Below, one piece after another: positions 34,091 through 46,759 of a stretch of 64,000 bases of DNA. The position numbers and the translations under genes are program-made. Position 1 is the first letter of the stretch, and each line of letters opens with the position of its first letter. Source of the DNA: Pectinophora gossypiella (lineage: Eukaryota > Arthropoda > Insecta > Lepidoptera > Gelechiidae); the NCBI RefSeq assembly GCF_024362695.1, contig NC_065425.1:5001-69000 (forward strand). The letters run 5' to 3'. The notes under the pieces are model-generated. The model made no database searches, was not told the DNA's origin, and saw nothing but the letters and a program-made list of their open reading frames with translations.

Positions 34091-34560
34091 AGCAATTTTT
34101 CTTTCACAAAACGTATTTAAATCTTGATCAAATCCAATCGCCTGTAAAAAAACAAAATGGCGGAAAAACAAGATGGCCGCCACACAAAATTTTGTTTGTT
34201 TTTAGAAGAAGCCCCTTTGGGTAAAAATAATGTATGGAGCGCTTGCTCAAAACGTCATGTAGAGTACGGAAATACTTTCTGGTCACCAAAAACTGCTCCG
34301 CGTCCGAGAAACACCCTACGGCCTGGCAAAACTATCGCACGTGAACCAATTTTTCTTTCACGACACCTATTTAAATCTTGGTCAATTTTCATCGCGGGTG
34401 AAAAAAAAACACAATGTCGGAAAAACAAGATGGCCGCCATACAAAATTTTGTTTATCAAGAAAATGTCTCGGGGGTATGAAATATATATCGGGGTAGTGA
34501 TGGGAACGTCATGTAAAGTATGGAAATACTTCCCGATTTTCGAAAACTGCTCCGCATCAG
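34091..34560. repeat. Two-copy tandem repeat of about 255 bp beside the satellite
   Basis: CAATTTTTCTTTCAC recurs about 255 bp apart (near 34093 and 34348). Both copies go on to CGGAAAAACAAGATGGCCGCC, an ACGTCATGTA block, GGAAATACTT and ACTGCTCCGC. The second copy runs straight into the first 21-bp satellite unit. Confidence 0.75.
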
Positions 34561-37500
34561 GGTCACTACCCCAAGTACTTGGTAACATACCCCAAGTACT
34601 TGGTACCAAACCCCAAGTACTTGGTACCAAACCCCAAGTACTTGGTACCATACCCCAAGTACTTGGTACCCCAAGTACTTACCACCATACCCCAAGTACT
34701 TACTACCATACCCCAAGTACTTGGTACCAAACCCCAAGTACTTACTACCATACCCCAAGTACTTACTACCATACCCCAAGTACTTACTACCATACCCCAA
34801 GTACTTACTACTATACCCCAAGTACTTACTACCATACCCCAAGTACTTACGACCATACCCCAAGTACTTACTACCAAACCCCAAGTACTTACTACCAAAC
34901 CCCAAGTACTTACTACCATACCCCAAGTACTTACTACCATACCCCAAGTACTTACTACCATACCCCAAGTACTTACCACCATACCCCAAGTACTTACTAC
35001 CATACCCCAAGTACTTACTACCATACCCCAAGTACTTACTACTATACCCCAAGTACTTACTACTATACCCCAAGTACTTACTACCATACCCCAAGTACTT
35101 ACCACCATACACCAAGTACTTACCACCATACCCCAAGTACTTACCACCATACCCCAAGTACTTACCACCATACCCCAAGTACTTACTACCATACCCCAAG
35201 TACTTACTACCATACCCCAAGTACTTACTACTATACCCCAAGTACTTACTACTATACCCCAAGTACTTAATACCATACCCCAAGTACTTACCACCATACC
35301 CCAAGTACTTACCACCATACCCCAAGTACTTACTACCATACCCCAAGTACTTACTACCATACCCCAAGTACTTACTACCATACCCCAAGTACTTACTACC
35401 AAACCCCAAGTACTTACTACCATACCCCAAGTACTTACTACCATACCCCAAGTACTTACGACCATACCCCAAGTACTTAGTACCATACCCCAAGTACTTA
35501 CTACCATACCCCAAGTACTTACCACCATACCCCAAGTACTTACTACCATACCCCAAGTACTTACTACCATACCCCAAGTACTTACCACCATACCCCAAGT
35601 ACTAACCACCATACCCCAAGTACTTACCACCATACCCCAAGTACTTGGTACCAAACCCCAAGTACTTACTACCATACCCACGTACTTACTACCATACCCC
35701 AAGTACTTACTACCATACCCCAAGTACTTACCAACATACCCCAAGTACTTACCACCATACCCCAAGTACTTACCACCATACCCCAAGTACTTACTACCAT
35801 ACCCCAAGTACTTACGACCATACCCCAAGTACTTACTACCAAACCCCAAGTACTTACTACCAAACCCCAAGTACTTACTACCATACCCCAAGTACTTACT
35901 ACCAAACCCCAAGTACTTACTACCATACCCCAAGTACTTACCACCATACCCCAAGTACTTACTACCATACCCCAAGTACTTACTACCATACCCCAAGTAC
36001 TTACGACCATACCCCAAGTACTTACTACCAAACCCCAAGTACTTACTACCAAACCCCAAGTACTTACTACCATACCCCAAGTACTTACTACCAAACCCCA
36101 AGTACTTACTACCATACCCCAAGTACTTACCACCATACCCCAAGTACTTACTACCATACCCCAAGTACTTACTACCATACCCCAAGTACTTACTACCATA
36201 CCCCAAGTACTTACTACCATACCCCAAGTACTTACGACCATACCCCAAGTACTTAGTACCATACCCCAAGTACTTACTACCATACCCCAAGTACTTACCA
36301 CCATACCCCAAGTACTTACCACCATACCCCAAGTACTTACCACCATACCCCAAGTACTTACTACCATACCCCAAGTACTTACTACCATACCCCAAGTACT
36401 TACTACCATACCCCAAGTACTTACTACCATACCCCAAGTACTTACTACCATACACCAAGTACTTACTACCAAACCCCAAGTACTTACTACCAAACCCCAA
36501 GTACTTACTACCAAACCCCAAGTACTTACGACCATACCCCAAGTACTTACTACCATACCCCAAGTACTTACGACCATACCCCAAGTACTTACTACCAAAC
36601 CCCAAGTACTTACTACCAAACCCCAAGTACTTACTACCATACCCCAAGTACTTACTACCAAACCCCAAGTACTTACTACCATACCCCAAGTACTTACCAC
36701 CATACCCCAAGTACTTACTACCATACCCCAAGTACTTACTACCATACCCCAAGTACTTACTACCATACCCCAAGTACTTACTACCATACCCCAAGTACTT
36801 ACTACCATACCCCAAGTACTTACCACCATACCCCAAGTACTTACCACCATACCCCAAGTACTTACTACCATACCCCAAGTACTTACTACCAAACCCCAAG
36901 TACTTACTACCAAACCCCAAGTACTTACTACCATACCCCAAGTACTTACTACCAAACCCCAAGTACTTACTACCATACCCCAAGTACTTACTACCATACC
37001 CCAAGTACTTACTACCATACCCCAAGTACTTACGACCATACCCCAAGTACTTACTACCAAACCCCAAGTACTTACTACCAAACCCCAAGTACTTACTACC
37101 ATACCCCAAGTACTTACTACCATACCCCAAGTACTTACTACCATACCCCAAGTACTTACTACCATACCCCAAGTACTTACGACCATACCCCAAGTACTTA
37201 GTACCATACCCCAAGTACTTACTACCATACCCCAAGTACTTACCACCATACCCCAAGTACTTACTACCATACCCCAAGTACTTACGACCATACCCCAAGT
37301 ACTTACTACCAAACCCCAAGTACTTACTACCAAACCCCAAGTACTTACTACCATACCCCAAGTACTTACTACCAAACCCCAAGTACTTACTACCATACCC
37401 CAAGTACTTACCACCATACCCCAAGTACTTACTACCATACCCCAAGTACTTACTACCATACCCCAAGTACTTACGACCATACCCCAAGTACTTACTACCA

Positions 37501-40500
37501 AACCCCAAGTACTTACTACCAAACCCCAAGTACTTACTACCATACCCCAAGTACTTACTACCAAACCCCAAGTACTTACTACCATACCCCAAGTACTTAC
37601 CACCATACCCCAAGTACTTACTACCATACCCCAAGTACTTACTACCATACCCCAAGTACTTACTACCATACCCCAAGTACTTACTACCATACCCCAAGTA
37701 CTTACTACCATACCCCAAGTACTTACCACCATACCCCAAGTACTTACCACCATACCCCAAGTACTTACTACCATACCCCAAGTACTTGGTACCATACCCC
37801 AAGTACTTACTACCATACCCCAAGTACTTACCACCATACCCCAAGTACTTACTACCATACCCCAAGTACTTACGACCATACCCCAAGTACTTACTACCAA
37901 ACCCCAAGTACTTACTACCAAACCCCAAGTACTTACTACCAAACCCCAAGTACTTACTACCATACCCCAAGTACTTACTACCAAACCCCAAGTACTTACT
38001 ACCATACCCCAAGTACTTACCACCATACCCCAAGTACTTACTACCATACCCCAAGTACTTACTACCATACCCCAAGTACTTACGACCATACCCCAAGTAC
38101 TTACTACCAAACCCCAAGTACTTACTACCAAACCCCAAGTACTTACTACCATACCCCAAGTACTTACTACCAAACCCCAAGTACTTACTACCATACCCCA
38201 AGTACTTACCACCATACCCCAAGTACTTACTACCATACCCCAAGTACTTACTACCATACCCCAAGTACTTACTACCATACCCCAAGTACTTACCACCATA
38301 CCCCAAGTACTTACTACCATACCCCAAGTACTTGGTACCAAACCCCAAGTACTTACTACCATACCCCAAGTACTTACTACCATACCCCAAGTACTTACTA
38401 CCATACCCCAAGTACTTACTACCATACCCCAAGTACTTACTACCATACCCCAAGTACTTACTACCATACCCCAAGTACTTACTACCATACCCCAAGTACT
38501 TACTACCAAACCCCAAGTACTTACTACCATACCCCAAGTACTTACGACCATACCCCAAGTACTTACTACCATACCCCAAGTACTTACTACCAAACCCCAA
38601 GTACTTACTACCATATCCCAAGTACTTACTACCATACCCCAAGTACTTACGACCATACCCCAAGTACTTAGTACCATACCCCAAGTACTTACTACCATAC
38701 CCCAAGTACTTACCACCATACCCCAAGTACTTACTACCATACCCCAAGTACTTACGACCATACCCCAAGTACTTACTACCAAACCCCAAGTACTTACTAC
38801 CAAACCCCAAGTACTTACTACCATACCCCAAGTACTTACTACCAAACCCCAAGTACTTACTACCATACCCCAAGTACTTACCACCATACCCCAAGTACTT
38901 ACTACCATACCCCAAGTACTTACTACCATACCCCAAGTACTTACGACCATACCCCAAGTACTTACTACCAAACCCCAAGTACTTACTACCAAACCCCAAG
39001 TACTTACTACCATACCCCAAGTACTTACTACCAAACCCCAAGTACTTACTACCATACCCCAAGTACTTACCACCATACCCCAAGTACTTACTACCATACC
39101 CCAAGTACTTACTACCATACCCCAAGTACTTACTACCATACCCCAAGTACTTACTACCATACCCCAAGTACTTACTACCATACCCCAAGTACTTACCACC
39201 ATACCCCAAGTACTTACCACCATACCCCAAGTACTTACTACCATACCCCAAGTACTTACTACCATACCCCAAGTACTTACTACCATACCCCAAGTACTTG
39301 GTACCATACCCCAAGTACTTACTACCATACCCCAAGTACTTACCACCATACCCCAAGTACTTACTACCATACCCCAAGTACTTACGACCATACCCCAAGT
39401 ACTTACTACCAAACCCCAAGTACTTACTACCAAACCCCAAGTACTTACTACCAAACCCCAAGTACTTACTACCATACCCCAAGTACTTACTACCAAACCC
39501 CAAGTACTTACTACCATACCCCAAGTACTTACCACCATACCCCAAGTACTTACTACCATACCCCAAGTACTTACTACCATACCCCAAGTACTTACGACCA
39601 TACCCCAAGTACTTACTACCAAACCCCAAGTACTTACTACCAAACCCCAAGTACTTACTACCATACCCCAAGTACTTACGACCATACCCCAAGTACTTAC
39701 TACCATACCCCAAGTACTTACTACCAAACCCCAAGTACTTACTACCATACCCCAAGTACTTACTACCATACCCCAAGTACTTACGACCATACCCCAAGTA
39801 CTTAGTACCATACCCCAAGTACTTACTACCATACCCCAAGTACTTGGTACCATACCCCAAGTACTTACTACCATACCCCAAGTACTTACTACCATACCCC
39901 AAGTACTTACTACCATACCCCAAGTACTTACTACCATACCCCAAGTACTTACTACCATACCCCAAGTACTTACTACCAAACCCCAAGTACTTACTACCAA
40001 ACCCCAAGTACTTACTACCATACCCCAAGTACTTACGACCATACCCCAAGTACTTACTACCATACCCCAAGTACTTACTACCATACCCCAAGTACTTACT
40101 ACCATACCCCAAGTACTTACTACCATACCCCAAGTACTTACTACCAAACCCCAAGTACTTACTACCATACCCCAAGTACTTACTACCAAACCCCAAGTAC
40201 TTACTACCATACCCCAAGTACTTACTACCATACCCCAAGTACTTACTACCATACCCCAAGTACTTACTACCATACCCCAAGTACTTACTACCATACCCCA
40301 AGTACTTACTACCATACCCCAAGTACTTACTACCAAACCCCAAGTACTTACTACCATACCCCAAGTACTTACCACCATACCCCAAGTACTTACTACCATA
40401 CCCCAAGTACTTACTACCATACCCCAAGTACTTACTACCATACCCCAAGTACTTACGACCATACCCCAAGTACTTAGTACCATACCCCAAGTACTTACGA

Positions 40501-41690
40501 CCATACCCCAAGTACTTAGTACCATACCCCAAGTACTTACTACCATACCCCAAGTACTTACCACCATACCCCAAGTACTTACCACCATACCCCAAGTACT
40601 TACCACCATACCCCAAGTACTTACTACCATACCCCAAGTACTTAGTACCATACCCCAAGTACTTACTACCATACCCCAAGTACTTACCACCATACCCCAA
40701 GTACTTACCACCATACCCCAAGTACTTACTACCATACCCCAAGTACTTACTACCATACCCCAAGTACTTACTACCATACCCCAAGTACTTACTACCAAAC
40801 CCCAAGTACTTACTACCATACCCCAAGTACTTACTACCAAACCCCAAGTACTTACTACCATACCCCAAGTACTTACTACCATACCCCAAGTACTTACTAC
40901 CATACCCCAAGTACTTACTACCATACCCCAAGTACTTACTACCATACCCCAAGTACTTACTACCATACCCCAAGTACTTACTACCAAACCCCAAGTACTT
41001 ACTACCAAACCCCAAGTACTTACTACCATACCCCAAGTACTTACTACCATACCCCAAGTACTTACTACCATACCCCAAGTACTTACTACCATACCCCAAG
41101 TACTTACTACCATACCCCAAGTACTTACTACCATACCCCAAGTACTTACTACCAAACCCCAAGTACTTACTACCAAACCCCAAGTACTTACTACCATACC
41201 CCAAGTACTTACGACCATACCCCAAGTACTTACTACCATACCCCAAGTACTTACTACCATACCCCAAGTACTTGGTACCAAACCCCAAGTACTTACTACC
41301 ATACCCCAAGTACTTACTACTATACCCCAAGTACTTGGTACCAAACCCCAAGTACTTCATACCATACCCCAAGTACTTACTACCATACCCCAAGTACTTA
41401 CTACCATACCCCAAGTACTTACTACCATACCCCAAGTACTTACTACTATACCCCAAGTACTTACTACCATACCCCAAGTACTTACTACCATACCCCAAGT
41501 ACTTACTACCAAACCCCAAGTACTTACTACCAAACCCCAAGTACTTACTACCATACCCCAAGTTCTTGGTACCAACCCCAAGTACTTACTACCAAACCCC
41601 AAGTACTTACTACCATACCCCAAGTACTTACTACCATACCCCAAGTACTTACTACCATACCCCAAGTACTTACGACCATACCCCAAGTAC
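34561..41690. repeat. 21-bp satellite array (about 340 units) with higher-order repeats
   Basis: About 7.1 kb of a 21-bp unit, CCCCAAGTACTT followed by ACTACCATA or variants (ACCACC, ACGACC, AGTACC, GGTACC; ATA or AAA). Each unit has the palindrome AAGTACTT. Because 21 is a multiple of three, both strands are stop-free over thousands of codons (heptapeptide repeats such as YPKYLLP); there is no reason to think these are proteins. The ACGACC variant recurs every 189 bp in places (35814 and 36003; 37284 and 37473; 38754 and 38943). A longer block repeats at 1470 bp (37284 to 38754, 37473 to 38943). Confidence 0.96.
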
Positions 41691-41910
41691 GGGTAATCGA
41701 CAAGCATAAAATTTATGGAACACAAGTCAATTTTAAGCACAAATCTAAAACAACCGTCTAAAAATTCGCCCGGGTTATTCATTTATTTACTCATTCTTCC
41801 TAAAATTAAGAGCTGTCAATCATCCGTCCCTTTCCTTTTCGGCGGATATAAAAATGACAGGTATAACTTAAAGTAAAATTAAGAGATGTCTGCAGGAATC
41901 GGGGCCTTTT
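41691..41910 (-). mobile_element. MITE copy A, truncated at the satellite border
   Basis: Reverse-complement partner of the element at 44531-44909: GTAATCGACAAGCATAAAAT, a central CGCCCGGGTTATTCATT, then the terminal arm with GTCCCTTTCCTTTTC and GCAGGAATCGGGGCC. The left terminal inverted repeat is missing and is replaced by the last satellite unit. Confidence 0.7.
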
Positions 41911-42610
41911 TATCCTTAAAAGTTATGAGGTCCAAAACTACGTATATGAAGGTACCAGTTAGTGTCAACCATTGGTTATAAATAAACTCTATAAATGTGC
42001 GCAGTTTGTTCTCACTGCATAGGTGACCAGCCATCCTGGTGCTAGAATGGCGCGTCACCTAAAAAAGTAGATTGTCTTCTTTAAATTAAGGGTACCAACT
42101 GTCTAACGATTGGTACCAACTGGTAGCAACTGAGCACTAACTTTTAATAATTACTTCGATATAAAATTAGGGTAGTGACAGGCCATCCTGACGGTCACAA
42201 AAAATGTAGTGAATATTATATCAGAATTCGCCGTCACGCCGCTTAAAAGTTATTTAAGCATTGTTTGGTGGCAGTGCCAGGGTAAGCCTTACCCCAGCAT
42301 CACTTTTTTTTCTACAGCACTTGCAAAATCTGATTTCACACAAAAAATGTCTAGAATTTGTCGCCAAATATCACGATTGTTGGGAATCGACGCCTTTTCA
42401 TACTTATAAATCACGAAAGGATGAAGACGGTATTGCTATTTTTATTTAGTAGGCGCTAACTTGACATTGTCCGTCCCCCCCGCACCCCTTTCACTTGTTC
42501 TATCACATCTCACTGAAATAGACGTTGATTTTATACTCAGATTCTACATTTTATTTCTAATACTACCTGAAGTCGTAATTCCTCAAGAACAACGATCAAT
42601 AAATAAAAAG
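41911..42610. other. Gene-free AT-rich spacer
   Basis: Short dispersed duplications are visible (GGTACCAACTG-type words; GCCATCCTG twice) but no coding gene, RNA gene or complete mobile element that I recognise. Confidence 0.5.
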
Positions 42611-42621
42611 ATATTCGACTT

Positions 42622-42948
42622 CTTCTTCTTATCGTGTGGGTCGTGAGGTAGAATACCAACCTCATCAACGCTGGTGTCAGGGTTATAATTGAGCCGCCAA
42701 AGGCCCCTGACATGGCTCATGTAACGATTACTCACTTACATCAGTAAACAGTAACCGGGACCAACGGCTTAACGTGCCTACCGAAGCACGGATCATCTTA
42801 CTTTCGGACAATCAGGTGATCATCCTGTAATGTCCTAACCAAACTAGGGATCACAAAGTGATTTTTGTGATATGCCCCTACCGGGATTCGAACCCGGGGC
42901 CTCCGGATCGTGAGTCCAACGCTCAACCACTGGACCACAGAGGCCGTT
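42622..42948 (-). mobile_element. tRNA-derived SINE with perfect target-site duplication
   Basis: Read on the minus strand, it starts with a tRNA-like head (A box TGGTCCAGTGG, B box GGTTCGAATCC), continues with a lepidopteran SINE body (ATCACAAAAATCACTTTGTG, GTTGGTCCCGG, CATGAGCCATGTCAGGGGCC) and ends in an AAG-rich tail. It is flanked by an 11-bp direct duplication ATATTCGACTT (42611-42621 and 42949-42959), direct evidence of retroposition. The tRNA-like head is not a functional tRNA gene. Confidence 0.9.
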
Positions 42949-43006
42949 ATATTCGACTTTAATTTTTATACTATATGCAGTATTCCAGGAGTCTCGTAAA
43001 TGTTAT

Positions 43007-43170
43007 CATCATCATCACCAGCCCATTAACGTCCCCACTGCTGGGGCACGGGCCTTCCCTATGGATGGATAGGGAGATCGGGCCTTAAACCATCACGCAG
43101 GCCCAGTGCGGATTGATGGTTATTAACGACTGCTAATGCAGCCGGGACCAACGGCTTAACGTGCCTTCCG
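43007..43170. repeat. Interspersed lepidopteran repeat fused to a SINE fragment
   Basis: ATC-rich end followed by CAGCCCATTAACGTCC and CTGGGGCACGGGCCTTCC, then a SINE piece (GGGACCAACGGCTTAACGTG). A second copy of the first part lies at 45043-45177. Probably a retroposon 3' end with an (ATC)n tail; family not identified. Confidence 0.65.
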
Positions 43171-43276
43171 AAGCCCGTAAATGTTGACATTAATTAAACT
43201 CTAGATACTTATTATTTTATTTTTATCAGATCATCCTTAGGTTTAGCTTTTGTTTTACTTTTTGTCAGCTGTGGAC

Positions 43277-43604
43277 AGTATCCTTACGTGGTAGACATAC
43301 TTCAGTTACTATTTACGTTGAATATCGCCTTCTTCACGGTGCGTAACCGAGACAGGGCGGGTGGGGGTATAATCTTCAGTCGTGTGGGGTGTAATAGAAA
43401 CAACAGATACAATAGCAGTGCATTTAATAAAATAAAACCGAGTGAGCGCTTCGGGTCCACACGCGGCCGTGACGTCATGACGTCGCGTCATGACGTCATC
43501 GTCGCGTTAATACATCGCTGTGGTTGCTGGCTGGCGCCGGGACATGGTCCAACATGTTTATTGTATAACAAATAATCGTACTCAATGAATTGACAACAGC
43601 TTTT
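43277..43604 (+). repeat. Subtelomeric duplicated block, copy 2
   Basis: Closely matches 32958-33591 from AGTATCCTTAC through GCGCTTCGGGTCCACACG to CAATGAATTGACAACAGC. It contains about 88 bp absent from copy 1, at 43470-43557, including the palindrome below. Both copies include ATAATCTTCAGTCGTGTGG and TTTATTGTATAACAAATAAT. No protein-coding evidence; possibly an uncharacterised mobile element. Confidence 0.8.
43470..43498. promoter_or_regulatory. Perfect inverted repeat carrying two CRE-type octamers
   Basis: TGACGTCATGACG and its reverse complement are separated by TCG (13-bp arms, 3-nt loop). TGACGTCA, the consensus for CREB/ATF bZIP factors, occurs at 43470-43477 and 43491-43498. Function is inferred from the motif only. 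Confidence 0.45.
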
Positions 43605-44073
43605 AGCAAAATATTTTTGGCGTGGTTGCAATATGGCAATGGCGCAATGGTCTGTGCAACCAGGACAGGTGAGAAGACTACAGATTTATTTTTATTGCGA
43701 TTTTTTTTTTACAATATTTTGCAACATCAACAATTGTCAATTTATCGCGTACGCTGACACCTGCGGCGCACACCACAAGTACACTACAAATAACAATTAT
43801 AATTGACTTGTCGCAACAACTGTCCATGCGTGGGCGCAACACTTGGCCGCTCCGGCGGGTCGCACTGGTATTAGTAAAGCAGGGGTTAGCACTCGCTGCA
43901 CCCCACCCCCGTAGCCACGATGGCGTGGTGACAGCAACATATACTCTTACAATACCTAGTTGCATATTGTTACATGCACAGAGGGTGACGCGCTGTTGGG
44001 AGATACGTCTCAATATATGGATACACTTAGAACCATGTCACAGTGGCTCATTGGACGAGTCATAGCAGTTGTT
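43605..44073. other. Gene-free spacer
   Basis: Mixed-composition DNA with no convincing gene. The short frames present lack recognisable domains. Confidence 0.45.
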
Positions 44074-44352
44074 GATTCCTGCAGACGCCATCTAATTTTA
44101 TTTATTATACCTGTCATTTTCTTATCCGCTGAAAAGGAAAGGGACGGATGATTGACAGCTCTTAATTTTAGGAAGAATGAGTAAATTAATGAATAACCCG
44201 GGCGAATCAAAAAGGTACCTGTCGGGTTATTAGCCAATGCAAAATTGTTTTTGGGTTGTTTTAGATTTGTGCTTAAAATTGACGTGTGTTCCATTTTTAT
44301 GCTCGTCGATTACCAGTCCCTTACCTTTTCGACGGATAACAAAATGTCTAAA
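44074..44352 (+). mobile_element. MITE copy B
   Basis: GATTCCTGCAGAC end, then CTGAAAAGGAAAGGGACGG, AACCCGGGCGA, GATTTGTGCTTAAAATTGAC and a degraded opposite arm (CCCTTACCTTTTCGACGG). Same order and sense as copy C. Confidence 0.7.
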
Positions 44353-44530
44353 ATTAGGTGTCAATTCAAAACAAAACCAAGTGTATTTTATTGCTTTGGT
44401 GCAACTTTATTGCACTTTGTATGTCACTAAATATAAATCATGTTAACGGGATATGGTTCTAATGTATACCTACATTACATTATATTCTTGCACGGGATCG
44501 TATCTAGTGACGCGCCATTCCCGGACAGTG

Positions 44531-44909
44531 GCCCCGATTCCTGCAGACACTACCTAATTTTATTTTTTTAAGTTATATCCGTCATTTTCATATCCGTCGA
44601 AAAGGAAAGGGACGGACGATTCACAGCTCTTAATTTTAGGAAGAATGAGTTAATGAATGAATAACCCGGGCGAGTCAAAAGGTACGTCGCTGGTATGCAA
44701 TCCGTTTGACGTGCTGTCTACTTAACTGTGTCAGGTTATCGACGGATGTAAAATTTTTAGACGGTTGGTTTAGATTTGTGCTTAAAATTGACGTGTGTTC
44801 CATAAATTTTATGCTTGTCGATTACCCGTCCCTTTCCTTTTCAGCAGATAAGAAAATGACAGATATAACTTAAAATAAAATTAGATGGTATTTACAGGAA
44901 TTAGCACCA
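44531..44909 (+). mobile_element. MITE copy C (complete, long terminal inverted repeats)
   Basis: Imperfect terminal inverted repeats of roughly 80 bp. The left arm reads GATTCCTGCAG, CTAATTTTATT, AAGTTATATCCGTCATTTTC, GAAAAGGAAAGGGACGG, and the right arm is its near complement, ending CAGGAATTAGCACC. No transposase is encoded. The superfamily cannot be told because no clear target duplication is visible. Confidence 0.75.
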
Positions 44910-45042
44910 TTATCCGTCTCTGGGAACATTCTCGGGCAGTAAAAACGCGCAAAACTTATGTAAAAAGAACTTCATTACCTAACCTTAAGACCAGAGTACA
45001 AAAAAGAACAATTTGAATAAGAAAAGCAGCCAATGTCCTTAC

Positions 45043-45177
45043 TCATCATCAACATCAGCCCATTAACGTGCCCACTGCTGGGGCACGGGCCTTCCCTATG
45101 GATGGTTAGGGAGATCGGGCCTTAAACCAACACGCGGGCCCAGTGCGGATTGGTGGTTATTAACGACTGCTAATGCC
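45043..45177. repeat. Interspersed lepidopteran repeat, second copy
   Basis: Near-identical to the first part of 43007-43170 (CAGCCCATTAACGTGCCC, CTGGGGCACGGGCCTTCC, ends TTAACGACTGCTAATGC). Confidence 0.7.
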
Positions 45178-45194
45178 ACAATTTATCGATATAT

Positions 45195-46755
45195 TCTTAT
45201 AAATGTATTGACTTTGAGTGGCAACCCGTAGAAAACTGTATATTTGACCGATTCATGAAGGTTGTAGGAAGAAGTCGACAGCATTCTTAGGCCAAACTTA
45301 CTACTGAGGGGTAAATTTTATGCAAATGTATTGACTTTGAGTGGCAACACTTAGAAAACTGTATATTTGATCGATCTATGAAGGTTGGTGGAAGGAGTCA
45401 ACAGCATTCTTAGGCCAAACTTACTACTAAGGGGTGAATTTTATGCAAATCTATTGACTGTGAGTGGCAACGCTTAGAAAACTGTATATTTGATCGATTC
45501 ATGAAGGTTGTTGGAAGGAGTCGACAGCATTCTTAGGCCAAACTTACTACTGAGGGGTAAAATTTATGCAAATGTATTGACTATGAGTGGCAACGCTTAG
45601 AAAACTGTATATTTGATCGATTCATGAAGGTTGATGGAAGGAGTCGACAACATTCTTAGGCCAAACTTACTACTGAGGGGTAAAATTTATGCAAATGTAT
45701 TGACTTTGAGTGTCAACACTTAGAAAACTGTATATTTGATCGATTCATGAAGGTTGTTGGAAGGAGTCGACAGCATTCTTAGGCCAAACTTACTACTGAG
45801 GGGTAAAATTTATGCAAATGTATTGACTATGAGTGGCAACGCTTAGAAAACTGTATATTTGATCGATTCATCAAGGTTGTTGGAAGGAGTCGACAGCATT
45901 CTTAGGCCAAACTTATTACATGCGGGTGAAAATGATGCAATTGTATTGACTTTGAGTGGCAACTCGTAGAAATTTATATATTTGATCGATCTATGAAGGT
46001 TGGTGGAAGGAGTCGACAGCATTATTAGGCCAAACTTACTACTAAGGGGTGAATTTTATGCAAATGTATTGACTTTGAGTGGCAACCCTTAGAAAACTGT
46101 AGAAATGATCGACTCATGAAGGTTGATGGAAGGAGTCGCCAGCATTCTTAGGCCAAACTTACTACTAAGGGGTGATTTTATGCAAATGTATTGACTATGA
46201 GTGGCAACGCTTAGAAAACTGTATATTTGATCGATTCATGAAGGTTGGTGGAAGAAGTCGACAGCATTCTTAGGCCAAACTTATTACTTGGAGATAAAAT
46301 TGATGCAAATGTGTTGACTTTGAGTGGCAACGCTTAGAAAACGGTATATTTGATCGATTCATGAAGGTTGGTGGAAGGAGTCGACAGCATTCTTAGGCCA
46401 AACTTACTACCTAGGGAAAAAAATTATGCAAATGTATTGACTTTGAGTGGCAACGCTTAGAAAACTGTATATTTGATTGATTCATGAAGGTTGATGGAAG
46501 GAGTCGACAGCATTCTTAGGCCAAACTTACTACCTAGGGGTAAAATTTATGCAAATGTATTGACTTTGAGTAGCAACGCTTAGAAAACTGTATATTTCAT
46601 CGATTCATGAAGGTTGGTGGAAGGAGTCGACAGCATTCTTAGGGTAAACTTACTACTTGGGGATAGAACTGGTGCAGATGTGTTGACTTTGAGTAGCAAC
46701 GCTTATAAAACTATAGAATTTATCGATTCATGAAGGTTGGTGTATGGAGTCGACT
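45195..46755. repeat. 123-bp tandem satellite, about 12-13 copies
   Basis: AAATGTATTGACTTTGAGTG recurs at 45201, 45324, 45447 and 45570, a constant 123 bp, and onward. Each unit also has CGATTCATGAAGGTTG and GGAGTCGACAGCATTCTTAG. Units differ by several substitutions, and divergence rises at the right end. Confidence 0.93.
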
Positions 46756-46759
46756 TGAA

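Noticed and set aside
34561..41690. CRISPR-like array
   Set aside because: Unit is 21 bp without unique spacers and the genome is eukaryotic; a satellite explains it.
34566..41709. Open frames of more than 2300 codons on both strands
   Set aside because: They follow from a 21-bp satellite unit lacking stops in several frames. No domain, start context or splice evidence, and the opposite strands are equally open.
42860..42948. A tRNA gene on the minus strand
   Set aside because: The tRNA-like sequence is the head of a SINE: it continues into a SINE body and tail and is bracketed by an 11-bp target duplication.
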